Source: Sutcliffiella horikoshii (GTDB taxonomy: Bacteria; Bacillota; Bacilli; Bacillales; Bacillaceae_I). Taken from it: a stretch of 64,000 bases of DNA. The stretch covers positions 2,000,666-2,064,665 of the forward strand of contig KV440964.1 of assembly GCA_001636495.1 (NCBI GenBank), read 5' to 3'. The translations under genes were made by a program, and so were the position numbers. Under the pieces are notes generated by a model. The model did no database searches. It worked only from the letters and a program-made list of their open reading frames with translations, and had not been told where the DNA came from. Below are positions 9,249 through 18,147 of the stretch, one piece after another (position 1 is the first letter of the stretch; each line of letters begins with the position of its first letter).

Positions 9249-9678
9249 AGAAAAAGGTTTCACACTCTTAGAAGTGCTTGTCAGTTTTTCGGTTGTTCTA
9301 ATTCTCACAGTATTTTTTCCGCTTTTAATAAAAAATCTTATTGTATTGACAGAACAAGACGATGGAATCCATCCTTTGGAACTAGAAATATTCATCCAAC
9401 AGGCATCAAAAGAAATGAGAAATGCGAAGGGGGTCTCAGTGGAGGGTGAAAGGATTGTAATGATAAACCAAGCCGATCAAAGGGTGACATATGAATTTTA
9501 TCAAAATAACCTCAGACGGAGGGTCAATGGTACAGGACATGAGCTGCTCCTTCATAGAGTGGAAAGTATTTCTCTTGAAGAAGATGGTAACGGAGTCGTA
9601 TGCAAGGTGAAGGGGAGGGACAATGTGGTTCATGAATTCAAAATTGGAAAAGTTGTTCTCATACGGAATACAGAATAG
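9232..9678 (+). CDS. comGF: Competence protein ComGF
   Basis: About 148 residues, again beginning with a short leader and a prepilin-like motif EKG-FTLLEV followed by a hydrophobic helix. The C-terminal part (HELLLHRVESISLEE and later) has the look of the ComGF domain. Starts at GTG 9226 or ATG 9232 are both possible and overlap comGE. It is a required small component of the pseudopilus complex in competent cells. Confidence 0.88.
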   Translation: MFIFLKEKGFTLLEVLVSFSVVLILTVFFPLLIKNLIVLTEQDDGIHPLELEIFIQQASKEMRNAKGVSVEGERIVMINQADQRVTYEFYQNNLRRRVNGTGHELLLHRVESISLEEDGNGVVCKVKGRDNVVHEFKIGKVVLIRNTE

Positions 9679-10048
9679 GCAGGACAAGGGCTATATTTTT
9701 CCAATTACCCTGATACTGAGTGTCCTATTTTCCTCCTTTTTGCTTCATCAAATCGAAAATTACCGGCTTGAAAAACTGTTTTATCATGAAGTTAAACAGC
9801 AATTCGACTTGGATGTAATGATGAAATATACATGGGACTTTATTGAGGGGCAATTGATAGATGAGCAACAAGACATCACGTCGTCGTTGGTTTTTGCAAG
9901 AGGAGATGCCAAAGTCACAACCAAAAATATTGGTTCTGCAAAAGAAATCATCATTGTTTGTACCACCTCGATGGGAAGGGTGTATAGAGCTATCATCTTG
10001 TACGATTTGGAAAATAAGAAGGTGCTTGAATGGCATGAAAACATTTAA
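9623..10048 (+). CDS. comGG: Competence protein ComGG
   Basis: A 141-residue last member of the comG operon. It has a single N-terminal hydrophobic segment (residues about 24-42) but, as is usual for ComGG, no canonical prepilin glycine-phenylalanine site. The start ATG at 9623 is preceded by GGGGAGGG and overlaps comGF by 56 bases. It is weakly conserved across species, so the name relies on position and general layout. Confidence 0.85.
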   Translation: MWFMNSKLEKLFSYGIQNRQDKGYIFPITLILSVLFSSFLLHQIENYRLEKLFYHEVKQQFDLDVMMKYTWDFIEGQLIDEQQDITSSLVFARGDAKVTTKNIGSAKEIIIVCTTSMGRVYRAIILYDLENKKVLEWHENI

Positions 10049-10123
10049 TTCAATTTAATACAATCACCAACCATCTGTCCCAAACATATAAATGTACCGT
10101 GTATTAAAGGAGGTATTTGCCTA

Positions 10124-10351
10124 ATGAATCAAGCGGATAATGAGATGCCTATTCAATATATGGTGATAGAACCGTATGTGTACCATACGTTAAAGAGTAT
10201 AGTTGGAACCGAAGTGGTAATTGAGACTACGCGAGGATCGATCAGAGGTAACCTGAAGGATGTTAAACCAGACCATGTTGTTCTAGTTGCTGGGGATTCC
10301 AGCTTCTTTATTCGAACTGCGGAAATAATCTGGGTCATGCCTGATAACTAA
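10124..10351 (+). CDS. DUF2642 family protein (YuzF-like)
   Basis: A 75-residue protein matching the small DUF2642 family, whose members in Bacillus have an Sm-like or coat-associated look (VVIETTRGSIRGNLKDVKPDHVVL). Function is unknown. AAAGGAGG sits ten bases before the ATG, and a strong terminator follows, so it is a single-gene unit between comG and aroK. No signal peptide or membrane segment is visible. Confidence 0.75.
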   Translation: MNQADNEMPIQYMVIEPYVYHTLKSIVGTEVVIETTRGSIRGNLKDVKPDHVVLVAGDSSFFIRTAEIIWVMPDN

Positions 10352-10363
10352 ACGGCGCAGTTG

Positions 10364-10397
10364 AAAAAGTGTCTCCTTGACCGGAGGCACTTTTTTT
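10364..10397 (+). terminator. Rho-independent terminator after the DUF2642 gene
   Basis: AAAAGTGTCTCC pairs with GGAGGCACTTTT around a 6-nt loop and is followed by T residues. One wobble pair in the stem. Confidence 0.85.
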
Positions 10398-10400
10398 GGG

Positions 10401-10422
10401 GGGGTCTCCAAGATTGTTGCTA
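10401..10422. repeat. Short fragment of the 127-bp dispersed element
   Basis: GGGGTCTCCAAGATTGTTGC and the next two bases match the inner part of the element at 24999-25125 (bases 25063-25083), with one inserted base and one mismatch. The flanks do not match, so this looks like a remnant or deletion product. Confidence 0.55.
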
Positions 10423-10427
10423 TTAAC

Positions 10428-10459
10428 TTGTAAAAAGTCGGCCTTTGGACTTTTTACAA
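10428..10459. repeat. 12-bp-stem hairpin between DUF2642 and aroK
   Basis: TTGTAAAAAGTC and GACTTTTTACAA form a perfect 12-bp stem with an 8-nt loop. There is no T run after it, so it is not an obvious terminator. A related hairpin occurs at 29022-29049. Confidence 0.65.
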
Positions 10460-10567
10460 AGTTTACGAAAACAGCTTTGTTTAATAAGGAAGAAGTGGAG
10501 AGAGAGGTATTTTTGCCCTATAATAAAAAACAAATGGGGCATCCCGAAAGAAAGAGAGGCATGTAAA

Positions 10568-11083
10568 ATGAAAAGCATCTATCTTACAGGGTTTATGGGA
10601 GCGGGAAAAACCACAATTGGACAAAAGTTGGCGGGAAAACTAAGACTCCCTGTCTACGATACAGACACAGTGATTGTGCAGGATATGAATATGGAAATAA
10701 AGGATATCTTCGAGAAATACGGGGAGAAACACTTTCGCGAATTAGAAACAAAGACACTACATGACCTTCCTGTCAGTAATGCAATAGTGACAACTGGGGG
10801 AGGAATAGTCACTGTCCAGCCTAATATTGATTGGATGAAGGAAAATGGCTGTACGATATTTCTTTACGCTGATCCGGAAATAATCTGGGAGCGTTTAGAA
10901 AGTGATACCACCAGACCTCTTGTGCAACAGAAGAATAAAGAAGAGGTCATGGAGCTTTTTAAAAGACGTCTACCTTTTTATAAGCAAGCACATATAACGG
11001 TGGATACAACCGGGATGTCGCTAGAGGAAGCGGTTGACGCTGTACATAACACGATTAAAACATGGAGTAACAGTCAACACTAA
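10568..11083 (+). CDS. aroK: Shikimate kinase
   Basis: A 171-residue kinase that phosphorylates shikimate in the common aromatic amino acid pathway. The P-loop is GFMGAGKTT at residues 7-15, the shikimate-binding Asp is in YDTDTVI, the GGG motif is in TTGGGIVT, and the lid segment has SDTTRPL. The ATG at 10568 begins the conserved MKSIYLTGF; 41 upstream in-frame codons from 10445 run through a hairpin and have no homology. AAAGAGAGG is the likely ribosome site. aroQ lies in a separate operon 30 kb away. Confidence 0.92.
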   Translation: MKSIYLTGFMGAGKTTIGQKLAGKLRLPVYDTDTVIVQDMNMEIKDIFEKYGEKHFRELETKTLHDLPVSNAIVTTGGGIVTVQPNIDWMKENGCTIFLYADPEIIWERLESDTTRPLVQQKNKEEVMELFKRRLPFYKQAHITVDTTGMSLEEAVDAVHNTIKTWSNSQH

Positions 11084-11115
11084 AGATAAAAGTATCTCTT
11101 TGGTGGTGGACTAAA

Positions 11116-11304
11116 TTGAAAACGAATGATTACGTGAAATATGTGACACAGCAGTTAGTAACCTACATGGATCAGCCGAAAGAAGTGAAGCGCGAGCAAA
11201 GGCAAATCAAAAAACAGGAGCGTTCTCCTATTGCGTTTCAGCTCTTCGGGGTGATCCCATATGCAATTATGATGCTCTTTAAAAAGAAAAAGAAGGAAGG
11301 ATGA
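11116..11304 (+). CDS. yqzE: YqzE family protein
   Basis: A 62-residue small basic protein of the YqzE family, found beside comG in B. subtilis. It begins MKTNDYVKYVTQQLV and ends in a hydrophobic patch (FGVIPYAIMMLF) followed by a lysine-rich tail, suggesting membrane association. The start is TTG, with GGTGGTGG about eight bases upstream. It lies 32 bases after aroK and probably shares its transcript. Function is unknown. Confidence 0.8.
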   Translation: MKTNDYVKYVTQQLVTYMDQPKEVKREQRQIKKQERSPIAFQLFGVIPYAIMMLFKKKKKEG

Positions 11305-11314
11305 GTCAAAAGTA

Positions 11315-11344
11315 TTGCCAAGCTTTTGTTTTTTGTGCTACAAT
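11315..11344 (+). promoter_or_regulatory. Promoter of the ptsHI operon
   Basis: TTGCCA and TACAAT with an 18-base spacer form a good sigma-A promoter. The sequence TGCAAATGCTTTCA at 11383-11396 resembles a CcpA cre site with two mismatches, a weak call. Confidence 0.65.
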
Positions 11345-11410
11345 CTCAACGGACAGTTAAGAAGCGTTCAACTACTTGTTAATGCAAATGCTTTCAACAT
11401 AGATAAGAAC

Positions 11411-11517
11411 TTTACGTGTTACTGATACGATCAGGCATGAGTGAAGAGGTTTTGATCCATACTAAGGGGACGAGTGTACCCTTTTATAGAGACGAACCCC
11501 TCTCTCATGCCTTTTTC
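11411..11517 (+). promoter_or_regulatory. GlcT-type antiterminator (RAT) and terminator leader
   Basis: The segment beginning ACGTGTTACTGATACGATCA overlaps the 5' arm of a long terminator. AGGCATGAG (11433-11441) pairs with CTCATGCCT (11504-11512), with an inner G-rich/C-rich stem and a final T run. This layout, and the wording of the RAT part as I recall it, resembles the ptsG leader of B. subtilis, where the antiterminator GlcT binds the RAT hairpin when glucose is present. Here the leader stands before ptsH with no ptsG between. Confidence 0.7.
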
Positions 11518-11650
11518 TATATTCTATCCTACATATTCACCGCGATTACTGGTGAAAGCTACAGGGTATAGGAATAAAGGGAAACAAAGTTCTTTTAGTT
11601 GAATAGTTTCTAATCAAAAAATACACATATTCCAAAGGAGTTTGATTACA

Positions 11651-11917
11651 ATGGCAGAAAAAACATTCAAAGTAACAGCAGATTCAGGAATCCACGCACG
11701 TCCGGCAACTCAACTGGTTCAAACAGCAGGAAAGTTCGACGCGGACGTTAACCTTGAGTATAACGGCAAGTCTGTAAACTTGAAATCCATCATGGGAGTT
11801 ATGTCTTTAGGGATTCCTCAAGGCGCGGAAATCAAGATCGTTGCAGAAGGTTCTGATGAGAGCGAGGCAATTTCTGCAATTGAAGAAACTTTGAAATCAG
11901 AAGGGTTAGGGGAATAA
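11651..11917 (+). CDS. ptsH: Phosphocarrier protein HPr
   Basis: An 88-residue cytosolic phosphocarrier of the sugar phosphotransferase system. His15, phosphorylated by enzyme I, is in [10 protein letters not shown]. Ser46, phosphorylated by HPr kinase for CcpA-dependent catabolite repression, is in [16 protein letters not shown] precedes the ATG; an in-frame TTG at 11642 is inferior. The stop codon overlaps the ptsI ATG by one base (TAATG), so the two are translationally coupled. Confidence 0.98.
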   Translation: MAEKTFKVTADSGIHARPATQLVQTAGKFDADVNLEYNGKSVNLKSIMGVMSLGIPQGAEIKIVAEGSDESEAISAIEETLKSEGLGE

Positions 11918-13635
11918 TGTCAAACACGATCCAAGGTATACCTGCTTCCAGCGGGATTGCCATTGCGAAAGCATATCGTCTAGAAAACCCGGAACTTTCC
12001 GTGGAAAAAAAGACAATCGACAATGCCCAAGCGGAAGTGGAAAGATTTGAAAAAGCAGTAGAGATTTCTAAAAGTGAATTGGAAAAAATCAAGGAGCACG
12101 CACATAAGGAGCTTGGAGCGGACAAGGCTGAAATCTTCTCTGCACACCTTCTTGTATTGAGTGACCCTGAACTTTTAAATCCAATCAAAGATAAAATTAA
12201 GAGCGACAGTGTAAATGCTGAATATGCTTTAGATGAAACAGCTGGAATGTTCATCAATATGTTTGAACAAATGGATAACGAGTACATGAAGGAACGTGCA
12301 GCGGATATCCGCGACGTGACGAAACGTGTTCTTGCTCACCTACTTGGTGTGACTGTATCCAATCCTGCACTTATTTCTGAAGAAGTGATCATCATCGCAG
12401 AAGACTTGACGCCTTCTGACACTGCACAGCTTAATCGTCAATATGTAAAAGCATTTACGACTGACATCGGTGGACGTACGTCTCACTCCGCTATCATGGC
12501 TCGTTCTATGGAAATTCCAGCAGTAGTTGGTACAAAGAACGTCATGGAATCCATTCAAAATGACACAATGGTTATTATTGATGGGTTGGATGGTGTGGTA
12601 ATCGTTGATCCGACAGAAGAAGAAATTGCTACTTATACAGAAAAGCAAGAGAAGCATGAAGAGCAGAAAAAAGAGTGGGCGAAGCTTGTAAACGAGAAGA
12701 GTCTTTCTTCTGACGGACAAGAAGTAGAGCTTGCTGCAAACATCGGTACGCCTAAAGATGTGAAGGGTGTTCTAGCGAATGGCGGAGAAGGTGTTGGCCT
12801 TTACCGTACAGAATTCCTTTACATGGGCAGAACGGAACTTCCAACAGAGGACGAGCAGTACAAAGCATATAAAGAGGTTCTTGAAAGCATGGAAGGCAAA
12901 CCGGTTGTTGTCCGCACATTGGACATCGGCGGAGATAAGGAACTTCCTTATCTAAACCTTCCAAAAGAAATGAACCCTTTCCTAGGCTTCCGTGCGATTC
13001 GCCTTTGCCTAGAGGAACAAGATATCTTCCGCACACAGCTTCGTGCATTATTGCGTGCTAGCTCTTATGGAAACCTGAAAATCATGTTCCCGATGATTGC
13101 GACATTGGACGAGTTCCGCCAAGCAAAAGCAATTCTTATGGAAGAAAAAGAAGAGCTTGTGAAGAATGGTACAACTGTTAACGAAAATATCGAGATCGGA
13201 ATCATGGTGGAAATCCCATCAACAGCGGTCTTGGCTGATATTTTCGCCAAGGAAGTAGACTTCTTCAGCATCGGAACAAACGACTTAATCCAATACACAA
13301 TGGCTGCCGACCGTATGAACGAGCAGGTTTCCTACCTGTATCAACCATATAACCCGGCCATCCTGCGTCTAGTGGATAATGTCATCCAAGCTGCACACAA
13401 AAACGGCAAATGGGCCGGCATGTGTGGAGAAATGGCTGGCGATCCAATCGCGATTCCAATCCTTCTTGGACTTGGACTTGACGAGTTCAGCATGAGCGCA
13501 ACATCCATCCTTCCTGCAAGAAGCCAATTGCGTGGTATCTCCAAGGAGGAAGCTGTTTCCTATCGTGAAGAGATTCTAAGCATGGGGACAGCAGAAGAAG
13601 TTGTGGAATTTGTGAAAGAGAAGTTTAATGTGTAA
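11917..13635 (+). CDS. ptsI: PTS enzyme I (phosphoenolpyruvate-protein phosphotransferase)
   Basis: A 572-residue enzyme that transfers the phosphoryl group from phosphoenolpyruvate to HPr. The active-site His190 lies in [13 protein letters not shown]. The C-terminal PEP-binding barrel has [14 protein letters not shown], the arginine segment [21 protein letters not shown], the [10 protein letters not shown] motif and MCGEMAGD with the catalytic Cys. Full length for the family. Co-transcribed with ptsH and closed by a terminator. No PTS permease gene is in the window. Confidence 0.98.
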   Translation: MSNTIQGIPASSGIAIAKAYRLENPELSVEKKTIDNAQAEVERFEKAVEISKSELEKIKEHAHKELGADKAEIFSAHLLVLSDPELLNPIKDKIKSDSVNAEYALDETAGMFINMFEQMDNEYMKERAADIRDVTKRVLAHLLGVTVSNPALISEEVIIIAEDLTPSDTAQLNRQYVKAFTTDIGGRTSHSAIMARSMEIPAVVGTKNVMESIQNDTMVIIDGLDGVVIVDPTEEEIATYTEKQEKHEEQKKEWAKLVNEKSLSSDGQEVELAANIGTPKDVKGVLANGGEGVGLYRTEFLYMGRTELPTEDEQYKAYKEVLESMEGKPVVVRTLDIGGDKELPYLNLPKEMNPFLGFRAIRLCLEEQDIFRTQLRALLRASSYGNLKIMFPMIATLDEFRQAKAILMEEKEELVKNGTTVNENIEIGIMVEIPSTAVLADIFAKEVDFFSIGTNDLIQYTMAADRMNEQVSYLYQPYNPAILRLVDNVIQAAHKNGKWAGMCGEMAGDPIAIPILLGLGLDEFSMSATSILPARSQLRGISKEEAVSYREEILSMGTAEEVVEFVKEKFNV

Positions 13636-13660
13636 TGTGTAAGCATTGAAATATTGAAAG

Positions 13661-13697
13661 AAGCTGACTTTCCCTTGGGGGAGGTTGGCTTTTTTTG
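13661..13697 (+). terminator. Rho-independent terminator after ptsI
   Basis: AAGCTGACTTTCCC pairs with GGGGGAGGTTGGCTT with minor wobbles, followed by seven T. Confidence 0.8.
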
Positions 13698-13803
13698 TAT
13701 TCTGTTGAAATTCGTAGTTGTGACAAGGCTCGCTTCAGGAAAAATGATTACCTTTTGCAAAGTATTATCTAAAAATGAGGACAATTTATTATCTTTCTTT
13801 TGA

Positions 13804-14001
13804 TTCCCACCATTCAACAGCATTTTCTCGTCATTATCAATCGCCATTCCCACCACTCGCGCTGCCAATCCCCCCACTTAAAGTATCTATTCCCCCATAT
13901 GATTTTTAATCCCCCCACAACTTTTCGTTTTTCCCCCATTCGAAAAGGTTTTCCCACCAAAAGTAAGTGTTTTCCCCCCACGAATCGCAATAATCCCCCC
14001 A
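13804..14001. repeat. Intergenic array of C-runs with about 21-bp spacing
   Basis: Nine copies of a TTCCCCCCA-like motif start at 13806, 13849, 13870, 13892, 13911, 13933, 13953, 13974 and 13995, at spacings of 19-22 bases (one double step of 43). The bases between copies are not conserved. On the minus strand these are runs of three to six G. No ORF, promoter or terminator explains the pattern. It fills the gap between ptsI and the aminopeptidase gene. Confidence 0.8.
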
Positions 14002-14089
14002 TAACCCTAAAATGTTTCATCGAACCTACATTCCACAACCGTAATCCTATGATACAATAATCTCATCGACTCTAAGGAGGAAATCCATA

Positions 14090-15316
14090 GTGCTACAAGA
14101 AAAATTGACCAAATATGCCGAGCTTGCGTTGAAAGTTGGGATTAATCTACAACCCAACCAGCCGCTTGTTATCAATGCCCCAATATCAGCTGCACCTTTT
14201 GTCAGAGAGGTTGCTAAAATTGCGTACAAGCTAGGAGCCAAATACGTACATACAGAATGGAACGACGAGCAGTTAACGAAAATTACATATGAAACAGCCT
14301 CCACAGAAGCTCTCGGACATGTTCGCGAGTGGAAAGTTAGAGGAATGGAAGAGATGGCGGAAGAGGGAGCGGCATTTATGTCCATCGTAGCTTCTAACCC
14401 CGACCTTCTAAAAGACGTAGATCCTGAGCGAGTATCCATTTCTAACAAAGCCCAGGCAAAAGCTATGCAAAACTATCGAAAATATATTCAAACGGCACAG
14501 GTCAGCTGGGCAATTGTTTCCGTGCCATCTCAAGAATGGGCAGCAAAGCTTTACCCGAAAAAATCTCCTGAAGAGCAGGTTGCAAGCCTTTGGGAAAATA
14601 TCTTCCAAGTAACGCGCGTTAATGAAAATGATCCTGTTGAAGCATGGAATGACCACATCAAAACCCTGCAAGAGAAGTTACAAGTGCTGAATACGAAAAA
14701 ATATAAAAAGCTTCATTACAAAGCACCAGGAACAGACCTAACAATCGAACTTCCAAAAGAACAGGTTTGGCTTGGTGGTGGAATGAACAACGACCAAGGA
14801 ACTTATTTTGTTCCGAACCTTCCAACAGAGGAAGTCTTTACAGCACCTGTGAAAACAGGAGTAAATGGCGTGGTTTCTTCCACAAAACCACTAAATCTCA
14901 ACGGAAACCTAGTAGACAACTTCAGCCTTACGTTCAAGGACGGTAAAGTAGTAGAGTTTTCTGCGGAGCAAGGATATGAAGTGTTAAAAAAGCTTCTAGA
15001 AACCGATGAAGGAGCTCTTCATTTAGGTGAGGTGGCGCTTGTACCGCACAGTTCACCAGTTTCCAAGCAAGAAGTAATTTTCTATAATACACTGTTTGAT
15101 GAAAATGCCTCTTGTCACTTGGCGCTAGGCTCGGCCTACCCAATCAATATTGAAGGCGGAGCAAAAATGAGCAAGGAAGAGTTAGAAGCAAAGGGAATTA
15201 ATACGAGTATGATTCATGTTGACTTCATGATTGGTTCAGCAGAGCTGAGCATTGATGGGGAAACGGCAGAGGGTGTTTTAGAAACGATAATGACTGATGG
15301 TGAATGGGCTATCTAA
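14090..15316 (+). CDS. Metallo-aminopeptidase, family M29 (AmpS-like)
   Basis: A 408-residue cytosolic aminopeptidase of family M29 (thermophilic aminopeptidase/AmpS), which removes N-terminal residues from peptides using two metal ions. Recognisable metal-site segments are EVFTAPVKTGVNG, LGEVALVPHSSPV, ASCHLALGSAYP and HVDFMIGS near the C terminus. The start is GTG with AAGGAGG nine bases upstream, so translation should be efficient. It is a single gene with its own terminator. Length is standard. Confidence 0.93.
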   Translation: MLQEKLTKYAELALKVGINLQPNQPLVINAPISAAPFVREVAKIAYKLGAKYVHTEWNDEQLTKITYETASTEALGHVREWKVRGMEEMAEEGAAFMSIVASNPDLLKDVDPERVSISNKAQAKAMQNYRKYIQTAQVSWAIVSVPSQEWAAKLYPKKSPEEQVASLWENIFQVTRVNENDPVEAWNDHIKTLQEKLQVLNTKKYKKLHYKAPGTDLTIELPKEQVWLGGGMNNDQGTYFVPNLPTEEVFTAPVKTGVNGVVSSTKPLNLNGNLVDNFSLTFKDGKVVEFSAEQGYEVLKKLLETDEGALHLGEVALVPHSSPVSKQEVIFYNTLFDENASCHLALGSAYPINIEGGAKMSKEELEAKGINTSMIHVDFMIGSAELSIDGETAEGVLETIMTDGEWAI

Positions 15317-15322
15317 ACTTGG

Positions 15323-15365
15323 GCAGGAGAACTTCTTTTTAAAAGAGAGGTTCTGCTGCTTTTTC
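15323..15365 (+). terminator. Rho-independent terminator after the M29 aminopeptidase
   Basis: GCAGGAGAACTTCTTTT pairs with a later AAGAGAGGTTCTGCTGC arm with few mismatches, followed by a T run. Confidence 0.75.
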
Positions 15366-15495
15366 TTTTGGTAAAATTAAAAGAAAGATTTTCCAAACTT
15401 TCGAAGTGTCAATTTGATTTTTGAGATAAGACGGAAAGGTTTTAGGCTATCGAAAGTGGAAGTAATAGTAGAGATTATAGACAGGGGATAGAGAT

Positions 15496-15939
15496 ATGAA
15501 AAGGGGTCTATTATTGTTTGTAATTTTCTTCATAATGGCTTCCTCTTCAACTTATGCACTTAGCTGGGCATATAAGTTTGTTGCATGGGAAGGTGGAGTG
15601 TATGAAGTAACAGAGGAAGTTGTGGATGCTTCAGACATAGGGAAAAAGATTGGTAAGGTAAAACGGATGGCTGATGATAGGACTGGAGCCTATTATGGCG
15701 ACACCTCCAACTATTATGAAAAGGGTACGAAGTATTACGCTATTAAGGGAATCGACTCTGGAACTGCCATCGCAGTCGAAGAGCAACAAGATATATGGGT
15801 AAAAGCGGTGTACCTCCATGAAGCACCTTTTCATTGGACTGATATTCTTCCATATATGTTGATGGGAATTGCGGCTTTTGTCCTTTTTACTGTTTTTTCC
15901 CTAAGGTATGCAAGCAAAAAAGAGCCCCGTCCGCACTAA
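15496..15939 (+). CDS. Hypothetical exported membrane-anchored protein
   Basis: A 147-residue protein I do not recognise. Residues 1-22 form a signal peptide or first membrane segment (ending SSSTYALS), the middle 85 residues are a polar extracellular domain rich in Tyr, Gly and Asp, and a second hydrophobic segment (about 115-137, ILPYMLMGIAAFVLF) is followed by a positively charged tail. This predicts a small sensor-like or structural protein with both ends near the membrane. GGGGATAGAGAT precedes the ATG. It is convergent with the bicupin gene. Confidence 0.7.
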   Translation: MKRGLLLFVIFFIMASSSTYALSWAYKFVAWEGGVYEVTEEVVDASDIGKKIGKVKRMADDRTGAYYGDTSNYYEKGTKYYAIKGIDSGTAIAVEEQQDIWVKAVYLHEAPFHWTDILPYMLMGIAAFVLFTVFSLRYASKKEPRPH

Positions 15940-15959
15940 CCAGGGCCATCTATAAGTCT

Positions 15960-17144
15960 TTAATTATTCTTCGGCTTATACGTATATGGAGCTAACTTCA
16001 CCACTGGTTCCTTTTCCTTCCGTATGTTCTTCGTAAAAGAGGAACTGACGTTGACATTACTGTCCACTAGCTGTCTTGGTGTAAGTGCCATCCACTGGGC
16101 CAGGGATACGTCTTCGAACCGGTCGCTTTTGAACATTTCGAGGAACCAGACCGTTTCATCGCCTGTGTTTTGAATGTAATGTCCGGTGGCGAATGGGACG
16201 TAACCGACATCGCCCGCCATGTAATCAAAGGTTCTGGCTGTTCCGTCGCCAAGAAATACGGTCATGCGTGCTTTTCCTGTAAGGTAGTACTGCCACTCAT
16301 CATTATTCGGGTGCCAGTGAAGTTCCCGCATTCCACCAGGCTTCACTTCCACAAGGGCGGCGGCGACGGTTTTGGAAATTTTAAAAACAGTGGAGTCAAC
16401 AATACGAACAGATCCTCCGGAAAATTCCAGTGGTGGCTGTTTTAACATTTCGTACTTGAATGGTAATGGAACTTTCCCGTTAGGCGATTGGATAGCCTGT
16501 GTTTCAAGAGGTCCGGGGACCTCACTTTGATAGATATAAAGTTGCCCTTTTGGACGGTCGTCAAATGTGCTCTCTGGGACTCCAAAGTTAGCTGATAACA
16601 CTTCCTTTGGGGTATGGGCAAACCAGTCGGAAATCGAGAGAGTGCTCAAATCGGAAAAATCGCCAGAATCAAAAACCAACAAGAATTCACAATGCTCCAA
16701 TCCTTGAATGGAATGGGGAATGCCGGGTGGAAAATACCACAAGTCACCAGGTCCGACATCTGCAATGAAATTCCTTCCGTCCTGGTCAACAGCTGTAATG
16801 CGGGCACGGCCGAGTATCATATAGGACCATTCTGCCTCTTTGTGCCAATGGAGCTCCCTTACACCACCGGCGGTCAGACTCATATTTACACCAGCCAGAG
16901 TGGTGGCGATGGGAAGTTCTCTGACCGTAATCTCTCTGGACCATCCACCATGTTTCAAAATCATAGACGTATCCGAGAAGGAGAAACGCAGATTTGGAAC
17001 AATTCCAGCATCGGTTTTTGGTGGCACAAGCAAATCAGGATTCTGTAAATCTCTCAGCACGTTTCTGGGACCAAAATCTAATGCTCCAGCACCATCGCTC
17101 CTGATAGGTTGAGGAATTCGTTTGTCAATTTTATCATCAGTCAT
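15960..17144 (-). CDS. Oxalate decarboxylase family bicupin (OxdC/OxdD-like)
   Basis: A 394-residue protein with two cupin domains, each with a manganese site: HWHKEAEW (His99, His101, Glu105, plus His144 in GIPHS) and HWHPNNDEW in the second. Members convert oxalate to formate and CO2; B. subtilis OxdD is a spore-coat protein. No signal peptide. The N-terminal site lid, SENST in OxdC with catalytic Glu162, reads SDLST here (residues 164-168), so Asp165 replaces the Glu; activity may differ. AAGGGTGATTCTAG precedes the ATG. It is a single gene, divergent from the acetyltransferase operon. Confidence 0.88.
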   Translation of the reverse strand: MTDDKIDKRIPQPIRSDGAGALDFGPRNVLRDLQNPDLLVPPKTDAGIVPNLRFSFSDTSMILKHGGWSREITVRELPIATTLAGVNMSLTAGGVRELHWHKEAEWSYMILGRARITAVDQDGRNFIADVGPGDLWYFPPGIPHSIQGLEHCEFLLVFDSGDFSDLSTLSISDWFAHTPKEVLSANFGVPESTFDDRPKGQLYIYQSEVPGPLETQAIQSPNGKVPLPFKYEMLKQPPLEFSGGSVRIVDSTVFKISKTVAAALVEVKPGGMRELHWHPNNDEWQYYLTGKARMTVFLGDGTARTFDYMAGDVGYVPFATGHYIQNTGDETVWFLEMFKSDRFEDVSLAQWMALTPRQLVDSNVNVSSSFTKNIRKEKEPVVKLAPYTYKPKNN

Positions 17145-17233
17145 CTAGAATCACCCTTCATTAAAGATAATGGGGAAATACACGCTATTCTATTGGTATG
17201 AAGATAACTAAAAAATAGAAGAGGGACAAAATC

Positions 17234-18142
17234 ATGAAAATTACACTACGAGAAATAACAGCTGAAAATTGGCAAAAGGCAATTCAACTAAAAGTTTCAG
17301 AGGATCAACAAAACTTCGTGGCATCCAACCTCTATTCCCTTGCACAGGTGCAATTCTTACCGGATTTCAAAGCAATGGGAGTTTATGAGGAAGAGGAAAT
17401 GATTGGTTTCGCGATGTATGGGATTGATCCGGATGACGGGAATTACTGGATCTACCGGCTGATGATCGACGAAAAATCCCAAGGAAAAGGATTTGGAAAA
17501 GCTGCGCTTGATGAAGTATTGAAGGATATTAATAAAGAAAACACCACTTCCATCCCGTTTGTCGTTCTTGGCTATGAACCGACCAACCATCTAGCGAAAA
17601 AGTTATATAAAAATGCTGGTTTTGTAGAAACGGAGATTGCTTCGTGGGGGGAGCAGCTTGCTAGGCTGAAGCTAAAATTTTCTGAAGATCGTATAGATGA
17701 AAACGTTGTAGTTGCTTCAAACAATCATATAGACTACTACACTGAAATGGCTTTAGATCTCTGGCAGGAAAGCAACAAGGAAGAGTTGCAGGAGTCATTC
17801 CAGGAAATCATGGCTTCCAACCGGGACAAGATTCTATTTTACCGCTTAGGTACCGAGTTTGTTTCCTTTATCCATCTCTCTATCAGAGTCGATTATGTGG
17901 AAGGGACAGAATCAACTCCAACCGGCTACATCGAAGGGGTATATGTGAAACCAGAGTATAGAAGGAAAGGATACTCTGCAAAGTTAGTAGAAGTAGGCGA
18001 GCTTTGGTTAAAAAAGAAAGGCTGTAAGCAAATAGGCTCAGACATCCACTTAGATAATCATGTTAGCTATGATTTTCACATTGGAATGGGGTTTAAGGAA
18101 TCAAGCAGGTTAATTGCATTTATAAAAGATATAAAGGGGTAA
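17234..18142 (+). CDS. Double GNAT acetyltransferase (spermidine-type plus AAC(6')-like domains)
   Basis: A 302-residue protein with two GNAT acetyl-CoA domains. Residues 1-147 resemble BltD/SpeG-type diamine acetyltransferases (acetyl-CoA loop DEKSQGKGFGKAAL, then NHLAKKLYKNAGF). Residues 152-302 resemble aminoglycoside 6'-N-acetyltransferases (VYVKPEYRRKGYSAKLV, then GSDIHLDNHVSYDFHIGMGF). The two halves are normally separate proteins, so this is a fusion. It is the first gene of a run with a methyltransferase and a Nudix hydrolase, overlapping the methyltransferase frame by one base. Substrate is not determinable; the aminoglycoside link is by fold only. Confidence 0.85.
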   Translation: MKITLREITAENWQKAIQLKVSEDQQNFVASNLYSLAQVQFLPDFKAMGVYEEEEMIGFAMYGIDPDDGNYWIYRLMIDEKSQGKGFGKAALDEVLKDINKENTTSIPFVVLGYEPTNHLAKKLYKNAGFVETEIASWGEQLARLKLKFSEDRIDENVVVASNNHIDYYTEMALDLWQESNKEELQESFQEIMASNRDKILFYRLGTEFVSFIHLSIRVDYVEGTESTPTGYIEGVYVKPEYRRKGYSAKLVEVGELWLKKKGCKQIGSDIHLDNHVSYDFHIGMGFKESSRLIAFIKDIKG

Positions 18143-18147
18143 TGGTC

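Noticed and set aside
13800-14060. ORFs on both strands across the C-run array
   Set aside because: They consist of the repeat translated in frame; no ribosome site and no known protein.
16170-17112. Plus-strand ORFs within the bicupin gene
   Set aside because: Shadows of the minus-strand oxalate decarboxylase-like gene.
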